A DNA stretch of 64,000 nt from G965215045 sp965215045 (GCA_965215045.1 OZ244031.1:1054001-1118000); one strand, 5' to 3'; counted from the first letter of the stretch, positions 1 to 9,542 are shown. Numbers and translations are program-made. The notes: a model not told the origin generated them from the letters alone.

Positions 1-2
1 CG

Positions 3-1112
3 CCGTTGAGACCGCAGGTGCAGGGCCTGTTGCCGCGGCTGCCGCGGGTCCCGGGGCCGTCGGGGCGCATCTACAGTGCGGACCCGGACCGGCACCGGTT
101 GCAGGTTTCGAACTACGGGAGCACGACCACGACACGCACCGCAGCGAGCGGCGTGGTGCCCGTGTCCGGGACCGGCCTGCAACTGTTGGGGGAGGACGCT
201 TATGTCGTCCATCCCGGCGGCGTGGTGCGGGTGGGCGATGTCGGCACACAGCCGCAAAAGACCGCGGAATACCTGCGCCCCGGTCTCAGCGTCATCGCCG
301 CGAATACCGCCCCTGCGGTGCCCGGCCTCTACGCGGGTTTTGACAGCGGTGCGCGGCTGGAACTCTGGCGGCCCGGCACCAGAACCTACACCGTGGTCTC
401 CACCAGCACCGAATTCATCGCCGGCCCCAGCACTTCCACCATGACCCTGCCCGGGGTCGGGGCACTGCTGTTTGCGGCGGGTGCCCTGTTCGTGGCCGAC
501 AGCACGGGGCATGTCCAGGTATTGCGGGAGGCGGGCACCGCACAGCTGCGGGCGTTCGCCTTGACCCGGGACTGCGGCCTGGACGGGTCCGGCAGACCCT
601 GTATCCGGCTTCCCGGGCCCGTGCGCGCACTGGCGTACCGCAGCCCGCACCTGTACGCGGGAGGACGGGACGGCAGCGTGCATGTATTGCGGGTCAGTAC
701 CGATGCCCTGACGATCGCCGCGCGGCTGCAAGTGAGCACGCCCGGGCCGGGGGAAGAGGGTATTGCCGACATCGTGCTGGGTGGAAATTTCGCCTACGTG
801 GCAGCTTATGGTGCCGGCATCCACGTGCTCGACATCAGCGCGCCCAGCGCACCGCGCTTAGAGCCGCCGGTACTGCGACCGGAACCGGCCGCCTTCGACC
901 TGGCCCTGTGGGGCGGCCTGCTCTATGTGGCGGCCGGCAGCAGCGTAGAGGTCTACGAGCTGGGCGACCCGGCGGTGCCCGTGCACTTGCCGGCACTGCG
1001 CGTGCCGGGCTTCGCTTTCACGATTGCCGTGAGTGCCGGGGCCCTGCACATCCTGGAACGGTACGGGTGGCGGGATTACTACCGGGTGCTGGCACCCAGG
1101 CCGCAACCCTGA
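3..1112 (+). CDS. Beta-propeller (LVIVD-like) protein, 5' end missing
   Basis: The frame is open from the left edge, so the gene begins outside the window; the in-frame TTG at position 6 is not a credible start. The product is rich in short beta-strand units of the type YVAAYGAGIHVLDIS and LYVAAGSSVEVYELGD. These match the LVIVD repeat of secreted or surface beta-propeller proteins, where each unit ends in a hydrophobic strand followed by Asp-Ile-Ser/Asp-Pro. At least six such strands are visible up to the C-terminus. No catalytic motif is recognisable and function is unknown. The stop codon overlaps the first bases of a terminator hairpin, so this is the end of a transcript. Confidence 0.6.
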   Translation, partial: PLRPQVQGLLPRLPRVPGPSGRIYSADPDRHRLQVSNYGSTTTTRTAASGVVPVSGTGLQLLGEDAYVVHPGGVVRVGDVGTQPQKTAEYLRPGLSVIAANTAPAVPGLYAGFDSGARLELWRPGTRTYTVVSTSTEFIAGPSTSTMTLPGVGALLFAAGALFVADSTGHVQVLREAGTAQLRAFALTRDCGLDGSGRPCIRLPGPVRALAYRSPHLYAGGRDGSVHVLRVSTDALTIAARLQVSTPGPGEEGIADIVLGGNFAYVAAYGAGIHVLDISAPSAPRLEPPVLRPEPAAFDLALWGGLLYVAAGSSVEVYELGDPAVPVHLPALRVPGFAFTIAVSAGALHILERYGWRDYYRVLAPRPQP

Positions 1113-1136
1113 GAGTGCGCGGCTCTCGGCTTTTTT
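1111..1136 (+). terminator. Intrinsic terminator after the beta-propeller gene
   Basis: GAGAG (1111-1115) pairs with CTCTC (1123-1127) across a GC-rich loop and is followed by GGC and six T (1131-1136). The hairpin starts inside the stop codon of the upstream gene. Confidence 0.6.
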
Positions 1137-1186
1137 CTGCCCCCTCCCTCGCGCCCCGGCTTCCCCCCGCTCTACCCTCCGGCATC

Positions 1187-1313
1187 CTCTCCCGCCCCGC
1201 GCTTTATTCTCTCCCCGCCCCGCGCTTTATTCTCTCCCCGCCCCGCGCTTTATTCTCTCCCCGCTTTTTTCTCTCCCCGCCCCGCGCTTTTTTCTCTCCC
1301 CGGCTCTCTCCCC
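1187..1313. repeat. 23-bp tandem repeat between the propeller and alcohol dehydrogenase genes
   Basis: Units of the form CTCTCCCCGCCCCGCGCTTT plus ATT or TTT are repeated at 1187, 1209, 1232, a shortened copy at 1255, a full copy at 1271 and a degenerate copy at about 1294. The array fills most of the 283-bp gap before the next gene. No gene or clear promoter is seen in it. Confidence 0.85.
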
Positions 1314-1395
1314 CGAAGCAGTGTGCCCTGGGGCAGCCCGCCGCAGAGTATAGAATGGGGCACCTGGTTTCAATACACTCATACACTGGGGGGGC

Positions 1396-2508
1396 ATGTC
1401 CATGCGAGCGGCAGTACTGGAAAAATCCGGCGGCGAAATCAATATTTACGATGATGTGCAGATCATCGACCCGCGCCCGGGAGAAGTGCGGGTGCGGGTG
1501 CACTACTGCGGTGTCTGCCATTCCGACCTCAGTGTTGTCAACGGCACTTTTCCGGTCGAGGAGCCGATCATCCTGGGACACGAGGCCGCCGGGGTGGTCG
1601 ACAAGTTGGGTGCCGGGGTCACGCACCTGGCACCGGGCGACCCGGTGGTGCTGACGCCCACTCCGCCCTGCGGACACTGTTATTTTTGCCAGCGCGGCGA
1701 ACGCAGCCTGTGCGTGGACAATATCAGTATGGCGATCAACGCGCTTCCCGACGGCGAGACCGGCCTGTCGCGCAACGGCCAGCGCGTCATGCGGGGCGTC
1801 AGCGTCGGTGCCTTTGCCGAGTACGTAGTGACCCAGGCCAGCGGTGCGATCAAGATCCCCGAAGACGTGCCCCTGGACACGATCTGCGTCATCGGTTGCG
1901 CTCTGCAGACCGGGGTCGGCGCGGTGTTCAATATCGCCGAGATGGAAGAGGGGGCGACGGTACTGGTGCTGGGCCTGGGCGGCATCGGTCAGGCGGTGGT
2001 CCAGGGTGCCCGCGCCGCCGGCGCCTCGATGATCGTGGTCTCCGATCCGTTCCAGGAGAGGCGCGAGCTGGCACGGGGCTTTGGTGCCACGCATCTCCTG
2101 GACCCTACGCAGTGCGATGTGGCGGCCGAATGCAAGAAGCTGAGTAATGATATCGGCGTCGATTATTCCTTCGAGGCGGCGGGCGTCGCCGGCCTGGGCG
2201 AGACGGCCTTCAACGCCATTCGCAACGGCGGCACGATGGTCTACGTCGGTGCCCCGCCACTGGAGGCGACCATGGACCTGGGCTCCCTGCCGGTGTTCGT
2301 GACCTCGCAGAAAAAAGTCTGCGGCTGCCTGCTGGGCGGTTGCGACTCCAGCTACGAAGTCCTGCGCCTGACGCGGCTGTGGCAGGCGGGTGTGCTGGAC
2401 CTGGAGGGCATGATCACCGCGCGCCGCCCGCTGGAGGAACTGCCGCAGGCTTTCGAGGACATGCAGGCGGGCAAGGGGATTCGCACGGTGCTGGAAATCG
2501 GCGGCTGA
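1396..2508 (+). CDS. Zinc-dependent alcohol dehydrogenase (MDR family)
   Basis: A 370-residue medium-chain dehydrogenase/reductase. The catalytic-zinc site is visible as Cys41-His42 in CGVCHSD and His62-Glu63 in LGHEAAG. The structural zinc is held by Cys92, Cys95, Cys98 and Cys106 (PPCGHCYFC then LC). The Rossmann motif GLGGIGQAVV lies near residue 195. The class oxidises alcohols with NAD(P)+ in the cytoplasm; the substrate cannot be read from sequence. A second ATG at 1402 sits about 7 bases after a run of seven G and may be the real start. It is followed after 45 bp by an acyltransferase gene on the same strand, which suggests a shared lipid-related role. Confidence 0.9.
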   Translation: MSMRAAVLEKSGGEINIYDDVQIIDPRPGEVRVRVHYCGVCHSDLSVVNGTFPVEEPIILGHEAAGVVDKLGAGVTHLAPGDPVVLTPTPPCGHCYFCQRGERSLCVDNISMAINALPDGETGLSRNGQRVMRGVSVGAFAEYVVTQASGAIKIPEDVPLDTICVIGCALQTGVGAVFNIAEMEEGATVLVLGLGGIGQAVVQGARAAGASMIVVSDPFQERRELARGFGATHLLDPTQCDVAAECKKLSNDIGVDYSFEAAGVAGLGETAFNAIRNGGTMVYVGAPPLEATMDLGSLPVFVTSQKKVCGCLLGGCDSSYEVLRLTRLWQAGVLDLEGMITARRPLEELPQAFEDMQAGKGIRTVLEIGG

Positions 2509-2553
2509 GAAACAGGCGGCCATCGCACCCCATCCGCCGACCGGGAAAAAGCC

Positions 2554-3816
2554 ATGAACGGAGATTTCGAGGCCATCCGTCCCTACCGGGACGAGGAAGT
2601 GCACGCCGTGTTGCGCGCCCTGGTGCGGCAGCCCGAATGCATCTCCGCACTGCTCAGTTTTTTCCTGCCGCGCGCGCTGCGCCCCGTGGCCGCCCCGCTG
2701 CGTTTCCTGCTGCTGCCGGCACTGCGCGGGTTCCTGTCCCTGCAGGCGGCGCGGGTTCACGATGTGTATGCACTGCAGAAGCGATTGCAGCCGTACGTGC
2801 GCGCCCTGGTGCAAAAAACCTCCGCCCGCCTGAGTGTCTCGGGCCTGGAGCACCTGGAGAAAAGGGCGCACCTTTTTATCAGCAATCATCGCGACATCAC
2901 CATCGACCCGGTGCTGCTCACGTACGCGCTGTGGATGGGCGGGCACAAGACCACGCGCATCGGTTTCGGGGACAACCTGGTGCACGAGCGCACCGCGTAT
3001 ATCACCGACCTCATGCGCCTGAACAAGGGCTTCGTGATCCGGCGTTCCTTTGCCGACCGGCGCGATGCAGTTCAGCACCGGCGCCTGCTCTCGGCTTACA
3101 TCCGCCACAGTATCCTTAGCGAGGGCGAGAGTGTCTGGATTGCACAGCGCAACGGGCGCGCCAAGGACGGCAATGACCGCACCCACCCCGGCCTGCTCAG
3201 GATGCTGTCGCTGTCGGGGGAGGGTGATTTCAGCACCGCCATCCGTTCCCTGCGCATTGTGCCGGTCTCGATCTCCTACGAGTACGACCCCTGCGACGGG
3301 GCCAAGGCGCGGGAGTTGTACCTGGCCGGCCGGCACGGTGCCTATGACAAGGAGGAACACGAAGACGTGCAGAGTATTGTCGCCGGCGTCACCGGTTGGA
3401 AGGGCCGGGTGCACGTGGCTTTTGGCAGCGTGCTGGAGCGGGATTTCAGTGAGCCGGAGGCGGTGGTCGCCGAACTCGACCGGCAGATTATCGGCAACTA
3501 CGTGCTCTATCCCAGCAACTATTTCGCCTGTCATGCGCTGGACGGTGCCTGGCCCTCCGGCACGTACGGTGCCGACAGCCAGGCATTCCGGCCCGGGGAA
3601 CTGCAGCGGGAGCAGGATTTTTTCCGCCGCCGCATCGAGGCACTGCCGGCCGAACACCGCCCGTACGCGCTGCGCATGTACGCGAATTCCCTGTGGAACC
3701 AGCAGCGGCTGGCGGCCGAGACGCCCGCCCAGGCAGGGGCACATGCCGCCGGAGCGGCGTCTGCACCGCCGGCTGCGGCCGTGTTTGACGGTCACCCGGG
3801 GGCGGTGCGGCAATGA
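2554..3816 (+). CDS. Glycerolipid-type acyltransferase (LPLAT superfamily)
   Basis: A 420-residue protein carrying the acyltransferase block SNHRDITID near residue 110, a second block KGFVIRRSF near 162, and a third, WIAQRNGRAKDGNDRT, near 200. These correspond to the His-Asp, substrate-binding and glycerophosphate-binding blocks of PlsB/PlsC-type enzymes that move acyl groups from acyl-CoA or acyl-ACP to a glycerolipid. The spacing of the His-Asp box departs from the classical HX4D. The C-terminus is Ala/Gly-rich and looks disordered. Its stop overlaps the start of the next gene (ATGA), so translation is probably coupled. The exact acceptor is unknown. Confidence 0.75.
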   Translation: MNGDFEAIRPYRDEEVHAVLRALVRQPECISALLSFFLPRALRPVAAPLRFLLLPALRGFLSLQAARVHDVYALQKRLQPYVRALVQKTSARLSVSGLEHLEKRAHLFISNHRDITIDPVLLTYALWMGGHKTTRIGFGDNLVHERTAYITDLMRLNKGFVIRRSFADRRDAVQHRRLLSAYIRHSILSEGESVWIAQRNGRAKDGNDRTHPGLLRMLSLSGEGDFSTAIRSLRIVPVSISYEYDPCDGAKARELYLAGRHGAYDKEEHEDVQSIVAGVTGWKGRVHVAFGSVLERDFSEPEAVVAELDRQIIGNYVLYPSNYFACHALDGAWPSGTYGADSQAFRPGELQREQDFFRRRIEALPAEHRPYALRMYANSLWNQQRLAAETPAQAGAHAAGAASAPPAAAVFDGHPGAVRQ

Positions 3817-4607
3817 CGTACGAAGTTCCGGAAGATGCGGTGCAGGCCGAACGTCTGCGCCATCGCCACCTGGCACAGACGGTGGACCCCGAAACCCGGC
3901 GCCTGCTGCAGGAACTGGGCATCGGCGAGGGCCTGCGTTGCCTGGAGGCGGGCATGGGCGGCGGCTCGGTGGCGGCGTGGATGGCCGAGTGCGTCGGGGC
4001 TTCCGGGGAAGTGTTGGCGACCGACGTCGACCTGCGGCTCAAAGACGAATTCCTGGCCGCCCCGCCGCCGCAACTGGAAGTGCGCAAACACGATATTCTC
4101 GCGGACCCGCTGCCGCAAAAGCATTTCGACCTGGTGCACGCGCGCGCCCTGCTGGAGCACCTGGAAGACCCGGGGCGGGGCCTGGCCAACCTGGCGGCGG
4201 CGACCCGGCCCGGCGGCTGGCTTCTGGTTGAAGGCAGCCACTGGGCCCTGTTCGATATGCAGACCCTCCCCGAGCCTTTCGGCGAATTCATGCGTGCCCT
4301 GCGGGCACTGGAACAGCGGGGAGTCCACGACCATCGCCGCGATTACAGCGCGCGCTTCCTGGCCGAGTTGCGGGCACAGGGCATGGTGCGCACCGGCTGT
4401 CGCGGCCACTTCTGGACCATGCAGGGCGGGACACCGTCCCTGGAGTGGTTCATCCTGGCCCTGGAGTGGGCGGTGCCGGGCTTGGCCGACAGCGGTGCCC
4501 TGGACCTGGAACTGGCCCGCGAGGCGATCGCACAGGCACGACAGGAGGATTTCGTCATCATGTCGCCCACCCACGTCGCCGCCTGGGGCCAGGTGCCACC
4601 GGCCTGA
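3813..4607 (+). CDS. Class I SAM-dependent methyltransferase
   Basis: A 264-residue cytoplasmic methyltransferase. The SAM-binding motif I is LRCLEAGMGGGSVAAWM near residues 44-60. An acidic motif II lies at ATDVDLRL, and motif IV is visible as FDLVHARALLEHL near 110. The start codon overlaps the stop of the acyltransferase gene by four bases. A pair made of an acyltransferase and a methyltransferase suggests modification of a lipid or small metabolite, but the substrate cannot be inferred. The last 11 codons and the downstream bases are duplicated about 100 bp further on. Confidence 0.8.
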   Translation: MTYEVPEDAVQAERLRHRHLAQTVDPETRRLLQELGIGEGLRCLEAGMGGGSVAAWMAECVGASGEVLATDVDLRLKDEFLAAPPPQLEVRKHDILADPLPQKHFDLVHARALLEHLEDPGRGLANLAAATRPGGWLLVEGSHWALFDMQTLPEPFGEFMRALRALEQRGVHDHRRDYSARFLAELRAQGMVRTGCRGHFWTMQGGTPSLEWFILALEWAVPGLADSGALDLELAREAIAQARQEDFVIMSPTHVAAWGQVPPA

Positions 4608-4736
4608 GCCATCCCGCCCTCACCCGCCGCCCGGCTCCCTGCTCAGCCCGCGACCACGCACCCCGCTCCCTCCCCGCGTCGCCGCCTGGGGCCAGGTGCC
4701 ACCGGTCTGAGCCATCCCGCCCTCGGCCGCCGCCCG
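4575..4736. repeat. Duplicated 3' end of the methyltransferase gene
   Basis: About 59 bp starting at 4575 (the last codons, stop codon and following bases) recur at 4678 with only a few changes, 103 bp downstream. Both copies include the stop codon followed by GCCATCCCGCCCTC. The second copy encodes nothing upstream of itself, so it is a decayed tandem duplication of the gene end. Confidence 0.85.
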
Positions 4737-4804
4737 CCGGCGAGCGTATCCCCGCCCGCTTGCGGGCGGCACATATCGTCCGGATGCCGTTTGCAAAGGG
4801 GCCC

Positions 4805-4833
4805 TTGATTAGGTTAGTATTGCACCTTAATTA
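4805..4833 (+). promoter_or_regulatory. Possible sigma-70 promoter of the TonB receptor
   Basis: TTGATT (4805-4810), a 17-bp spacer and TAATTA (4828-4833) lie 29 bp before the start codon, in a locally AT-rich patch of otherwise GC-rich DNA. An overlapping alternative is TTGCAC (4820-4825) with TACACA (4843-4848). Confidence 0.4.
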
Positions 4834-4861
4834 CACCCTGATTACACATAGGGACTTACCC

Positions 4862-7177
4862 ATGTTCAGTATCACTCCCCGGAAATTCCTGTTTCCCGTT
4901 CTCGCCGCTGCGCCTGCGCTTTTGTTCTGGGTCGGCCCGGCCCAGGCCCAAGATGGTTTCGCCGGTATCGAAGAAGTCATGGTTACCGCACAGAAACGCG
5001 AGGAAACCCTGCAGGACGTGCCGATCGCGGTGACGGTCTTCGATGCCGATGCCGTCCGGGATTTTGGTATCTCGGATATCAAGACCCTGGGCAGTGTGTC
5101 GGCCAGCCTGCAAACCCCTTCTTTCCCGACCACGAATAACAACCTGGGCTTTTTTATTCGCGGTGCCGGCAATGCGGACTCCAACATCCTGACCCGCGAC
5201 AACACCGTCGGCATTTACTTTGACGGCGTCTACCAGGGTCGCACCACCGGTTTGCTGGCCGATCTCGTGGACCTGGAGCGCATCGAGATTCTGCGCGGTC
5301 CGCAGGGCAGCCTTTACGGACGCAATACCGTGGCGGGTGCGGTCAACTTCATCTCCGCCCGGCCGACGGGAGAGTTTGGCTTCCGGCAGGAACTCAGCAT
5401 CGGCAAGTGGAATTACGTGCGCTCCCGCACCATCATTGACCTGCCGGCCAGCGGCGGCTTCAAGGCCAAGCTGGCCTACGTGGAATCCGATCGCGACGGC
5501 TGGATCAAAAATGACGGTACCAATGTATTGCCGCTGGGTGTTGCCTCCGAGGACTTCAACCAGAACCGGCAGCAGGGGGCGCGCCTGTTCGTGGACTGGG
5601 AATTCAGCGACCGGTTCGCCGCCCAGTACATCGTCGACTACACCGACATGCAGACCACCCCGGCGTACTTTCAGCACGATTTCCCCAACTATTCGGACTA
5701 CCAGGCCCAAGCCGCCTTTGTCGATAACAGTGCTATGCTGGTGACGGGCTTCGCAGGTCAAGGCAATGACCCGCAGTCATTCCCCGACCGGCTGGAACAC
5801 GCCAAGAGCCCGGTGACCGGGCAACGCTATGCGTACGAATTGCCGATCACCGAAACCATCGGCGAGGGGCACGCGCTGATCCTGGACTGGACACTTTCTG
5901 ATCAGGTGCAATTCAAGTCCATCACCGGCTACCGGCGTTTCGATGCGGCCCAGTTTCAGAACTTCACGGAAGTCTTTGTCTCGCCGCCGATCATCATACC
6001 CGGCGTCGTCCAGCTATTTAATGGGGGCGTTTTCCATTTCATCTCGGACCTGGACATCGACAACGAACAGCTGACCCAGGAATTTCAACTGAGCGTCGAT
6101 TACGGCTCGCTGCGCTATGTCGCCGGCCTCTATTACCTGGATGAGAGCGGTCGCTACGCGGAAAACCAGCGGCAGGTCTTCAATTTCCCGGTGGACGGTG
6201 GCCTGTTTGTCGTCGATTCCGAGCTGGAATCCCTGGCCCTGTTCGGCCAGGCGACCTGGGTCGTGGACGATCGCCTGGAATTGAGTGTGGGCCTGCGTTA
6301 CACGGAGGACGAGCGCAAGGCCACCCGCGCATCCTTCGGTGCCATGAGTTTTCCAGCGGGTGCAGTCGAAGTCGACAATGACAAGCTGGACTACAGCCTG
6401 GTTGCGGACTATGCATGGTCGGAGCAGATTTCCCTGTACCTCAAGTATGCGACCGGCTTCCGCTCCGGCGGTGCCAGCCCGCGCGCCAGTGTATTCTCTG
6501 TGGGCTATGACGAGGAGACCCTGCGCAGCTATGAGGCGGGAGTGAAGTCCCAGTTGCTGGACAATCGTCTGCGCCTGAACGCCGCGGTATTTCGCGCGGA
6601 CTACAAGGACATCATCATAGATTTTGCGCCCTCGGCCAATCCCGGCCAGGTGACGGGATTGAATGCGGGCGAGGGCGAAATCGATGGGGTTGAGCTGGAG
6701 GTGCTCTATGCGCCCTCCCAGAACCTGCGCCTGGGGCTGAATTACACGTACCTGAATGCGGAGATCACCGATGTCAACACGCCGCCCATGGCCCTTGGTT
6801 TGGCGGCGGCCAGCAACTACGAATTTTTATGGGCACCGCATAATGCGTACAGTGGCTGGATCGATTATGACTTCGCCGCCCTGGACTTCGGTCAGCTGTC
6901 CCTGCACCTGGACTACTCCTGGCAGGGCGAGCAGTTCGCCAATGCAACCCCGACCACTGTACTGGGAGAAAAGATCATCACCGATGATTTCGGCCAGATC
7001 AACGGGCGGATCACGCTGACTCCCGCCACCCTGGATGACAATTCCGAATTGCAGATTGCACTGTGGGGCAAAAACCTCACGGATGCCGATGACGTGACGT
7101 ACAATCTCCAGGGAACCGGTTTCAGCTACCAGGAACCCCGCAACTACGGCGTGGACGTGATCTGGCGTCTGAAATAA
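4862..7177 (+). CDS. TonB-dependent outer-membrane receptor
   Basis: A 771-residue receptor starting at the ATG after the AT-rich leader; the frame is open much further upstream but that part overlaps the methyltransferase. Residues 1-29 form a signal peptide ending in AQAQD. The N-terminal plug begins with EEVMVTAQKREETLQDVPI, the usual opening of this family. DLVDLERIEILRGPQG near residue 145 is the plug hallmark. The C-terminus ends in an aromatic beta-strand (NYGVDVIWRLK) as expected for outer-membrane insertion. Such receptors import bulky ligands using TonB-ExbB-ExbD energy. This subgroup is common in bacteria that use steroids, terpenoids or siderophores, but the ligand is not predictable. 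Confidence 0.9.
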   Translation: MFSITPRKFLFPVLAAAPALLFWVGPAQAQDGFAGIEEVMVTAQKREETLQDVPIAVTVFDADAVRDFGISDIKTLGSVSASLQTPSFPTTNNNLGFFIRGAGNADSNILTRDNTVGIYFDGVYQGRTTGLLADLVDLERIEILRGPQGSLYGRNTVAGAVNFISARPTGEFGFRQELSIGKWNYVRSRTIIDLPASGGFKAKLAYVESDRDGWIKNDGTNVLPLGVASEDFNQNRQQGARLFVDWEFSDRFAAQYIVDYTDMQTTPAYFQHDFPNYSDYQAQAAFVDNSAMLVTGFAGQGNDPQSFPDRLEHAKSPVTGQRYAYELPITETIGEGHALILDWTLSDQVQFKSITGYRRFDAAQFQNFTEVFVSPPIIIPGVVQLFNGGVFHFISDLDIDNEQLTQEFQLSVDYGSLRYVAGLYYLDESGRYAENQRQVFNFPVDGGLFVVDSELESLALFGQATWVVDDRLELSVGLRYTEDERKATRASFGAMSFPAGAVEVDNDKLDYSLVADYAWSEQISLYLKYATGFRSGGASPRASVFSVGYDEETLRSYEAGVKSQLLDNRLRLNAAVFRADYKDIIIDFAPSANPGQVTGLNAGEGEIDGVELEVLYAPSQNLRLGLNYTYLNAEITDVNTPPMALGLAAASNYEFLWAPHNAYSGWIDYDFAALDFGQLSLHLDYSWQGEQFANATPTTVLGEKIITDDFGQINGRITLTPATLDDNSELQIALWGKNLTDADDVTYNLQGTGFSYQEPRNYGVDVIWRLK

Positions 7178-7285
7178 GCGGCAGCAGCAGCACAGCACTC
7201 CATCCCGGCCCCGGCCCCGGCTCGGGGCAGGCAGACCGCCATCCCGCCTCCGGGCGGGCACCACAGGGCCAGGTCCCGGCCACTG

Positions 7286-7313
7286 TTGTGGCTGTTGTCG
7301 CTTGTTGTATAGT
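7286..7313 (+). promoter_or_regulatory. Promoter of the dinG-type helicase
   Basis: TTGTGG (7286-7291), a 16-bp spacer and TATAGT (7308-7313) place transcription start near 7320. This excludes the upstream in-frame TTG at 7302 as the translation start. Confidence 0.55.
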
Positions 7314-7370
7314 ACGCCCCCGGAGGAGATATTTTTTTCAGACGGAGACGGACAACAGGGAGGCAGACCA

Positions 7371-9542
7371 GTGACCAAACAACTGCGACAGGACATTCAC
7401 ACGCATTACCAAAATTGGCTCGCTGCCCGCGGCTTTAATTCCCGCCCCAGCCAGCTGCAGATGATCGACACGGTCGCCGATACGCTGCTGGCGGCACTGG
7501 CGGAAGAGGATGCCGCGGCATCGCCCCAGGCTGCCATCACGGCGATAGAGGCGCCCACCGGCACGGGCAAAACCATCGCCTACCTGGTCGCCGCCCTGAC
7601 GATCGCCCGCGCCCTGGACAAGAAACTGGTGATCTCGGTGTCCACGGTCATGTTGCAGGAGCAGCTGGTGCGCAAAGACCTGCCCGAACTGCACGACAGC
7701 GGCCTGAAATTTGACTACGCCCTGGGCAAGGGCCGCGGGCGTTACCTGTGTCGCCTGCGCCTTGCGCAACTGCTGGAGCAGCGGGCGGGGAATGCCGCCC
7801 AAGACGGTCTGTACCCCGATGAAATGGCCCCGCCACAGGATGAATTGCGTTTGTACAAGAACATGGACTCGGCCCTGGAAGCGGGGGATTGGAACGGGGA
7901 CCGGGATGCCTGGGACGGCCCGCTGCAGTTGCAGACCTGGCACCGCCTGACCGTGAACCGCGAGCAGTGCACGGGCACAAAGTGCCGCTATTATTCCCGC
8001 TGCTGTTTTTACTCGGCACGCCAGCAGATGCGCGATGCCGACTGCGTCGTCGCCAACCACGACCTGGTGCTGACCGACCTGTTCCTGGGCGATGGCGGTC
8101 TGCTGCCTCCCCCGGAGGACAGCATTTATATTTTCGATGAGGCGCACCGACTGGGCGACAAGGCCCTGCAGCGTTTCGCTCGCCGTACCCGCCTGGGCGG
8201 TGAAGAGAGCGGCCCGGAGCAGCGTGGCAAACAATTGCAAAAAATCGCCGCGGCCCTCGAGCCGCACGGCGTCAAATCGCGCTTCTGGCGCGACCGGGAT
8301 ACGCTGCTTGAGACGCTGACCCAGCAGTTGGGGGCACTGGAGCAAATGCTGCGTTCCATGCTGTCCGAACATGCGCAGGAGCAGAAGAGGTTTGCCGGCG
8401 GGGCGGACCTGCTCTTCGGTGTCGGCACGACGCCGGTGGAGTTGCGCCGCCTGGCGACTGAGACCTGCTCTTCTTATGCCGGACTGGAAGCCCTGCTGCA
8501 GCGGCTTAGGGAGCGCCTGGAAGCCTTCCTGGATGAGAGCGCAGAGCCGGAGGCCCGCCAGCTCGCCGAGCACTGGTTTCCCGAAGTCGCCAAGATGCAG
8601 GACGAGCTGGGCGCAGAGCGGGCCCTGTGGGAGGATTATGCCCGCGAGGACGCAGCGGAAAAGGCACCCCTGGCGCGTTGGCTGAACCTGGAGGAGGACG
8701 GCAGGCACTTGGGCGTCTGTGCGAGCCCGGTCATGGCCGCAGAGCTGTTGCAGGAGGAGTTATGGAACCGGTGCCGGGCGGCGGTCTTGTGTTCGGCCAC
8801 GCTGCGGGCACTCGGGGACTTCGAGCATTTTGTGCGCCAGGTTGGACTGCCGCAGACGGCTTCTGTGCATGCCATGCCGCCGGTCTTCGATTACGCCAAT
8901 GCCGCCGAGGTGATTGTGCCCGAGCTGGGCTGCACGCCCAAGGATACCGAGCGGCACACCCAGGCGGTGGCGCAATACCTGGGCCAGGCACTGCGCGAGC
9001 AGGGCGGCACGCTGGTGCTGTTCGCCTCGCGCCGGCAACTGCACGATGTGCATGAATTGCTGCCCGCCTCCCTGCGCCGGCGGGTGTTGTTGCAGCGCGC
9101 CGGCACCTCCGTCGCCGAGTTACTGGACACGCACAAGAGACAGGTCGACGAGACCGGGCGCAGTGCCATCCTGGGGCTGGCCAGCTTTGCCGAGGGCGTG
9201 GACCTGCCCGGCCGCTACTGCATGCAACTGGTCATCGCCAAGCTGTTTTTCGCCCCGCCGGACGACCCGGTGGCGCAGACACTGGCGGAGTGGACCCGGA
9301 GCCGTGGCGGCGACCCGTTTAATGACATTGCGACTCCCGATGCGGCCCTGCGCCTGGTCCAGGCCTGCGGGCGCCTGCTGCGTTCTGAGCAGGACACCGG
9401 CCGGATCGTGCTGCTCGACCCGCGCGTGGTGACCATGCCGTACGGTCGCGCCATACTCGCCTCGCTGCCGCCGTTCCCGGTGCGCAGCGAACTCCGGGGC
9501 CGGGGCCGGACGAGCAGAGGTCGGGCGGGCCGGAGTCGCTGA
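7371..9542 (+). CDS. dinG: DinG-family ATP-dependent DNA helicase (iron-sulfur)
   Basis: A 723-residue superfamily 2 helicase starting at a GTG with GGGAGG seven bases upstream. Walker A is EAPTGTGKT near residue 65 and Walker B is FDEAHRL near 260. Four cysteines between them (YLC, then EQCTGTKC and SRCC) fit the 4Fe-4S ligands of the XPD/DinG group. The C-terminal helicase motifs include GLASFAEGVDLPG and QACGRLLRSEQDTG. E. coli DinG has a similar length and unwinds R-loops and damaged forks with 5'-3' polarity. The gene has its own promoter and no obvious operon partner. YoaA-like activity is a less likely alternative. Confidence 0.88.
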   Translation: MTKQLRQDIHTHYQNWLAARGFNSRPSQLQMIDTVADTLLAALAEEDAAASPQAAITAIEAPTGTGKTIAYLVAALTIARALDKKLVISVSTVMLQEQLVRKDLPELHDSGLKFDYALGKGRGRYLCRLRLAQLLEQRAGNAAQDGLYPDEMAPPQDELRLYKNMDSALEAGDWNGDRDAWDGPLQLQTWHRLTVNREQCTGTKCRYYSRCCFYSARQQMRDADCVVANHDLVLTDLFLGDGGLLPPPEDSIYIFDEAHRLGDKALQRFARRTRLGGEESGPEQRGKQLQKIAAALEPHGVKSRFWRDRDTLLETLTQQLGALEQMLRSMLSEHAQEQKRFAGGADLLFGVGTTPVELRRLATETCSSYAGLEALLQRLRERLEAFLDESAEPEARQLAEHWFPEVAKMQDELGAERALWEDYAREDAAEKAPLARWLNLEEDGRHLGVCASPVMAAELLQEELWNRCRAAVLCSATLRALGDFEHFVRQVGLPQTASVHAMPPVFDYANAAEVIVPELGCTPKDTERHTQAVAQYLGQALREQGGTLVLFASRRQLHDVHELLPASLRRRVLLQRAGTSVAELLDTHKRQVDETGRSAILGLASFAEGVDLPGRYCMQLVIAKLFFAPPDDPVAQTLAEWTRSRGGDPFNDIATPDAALRLVQACGRLLRSEQDTGRIVLLDPRVVTMPYGRAILASLPPFPVRSELRGRGRTSRGRAGRSR

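Noticed and set aside
1204..3876. 890-residue open frame on the minus strand
   Set aside because: It lies opposite the clearly coding alcohol dehydrogenase and acyltransferase genes, contains no family motif and reflects the lack of stop codons in GC-rich antisense.
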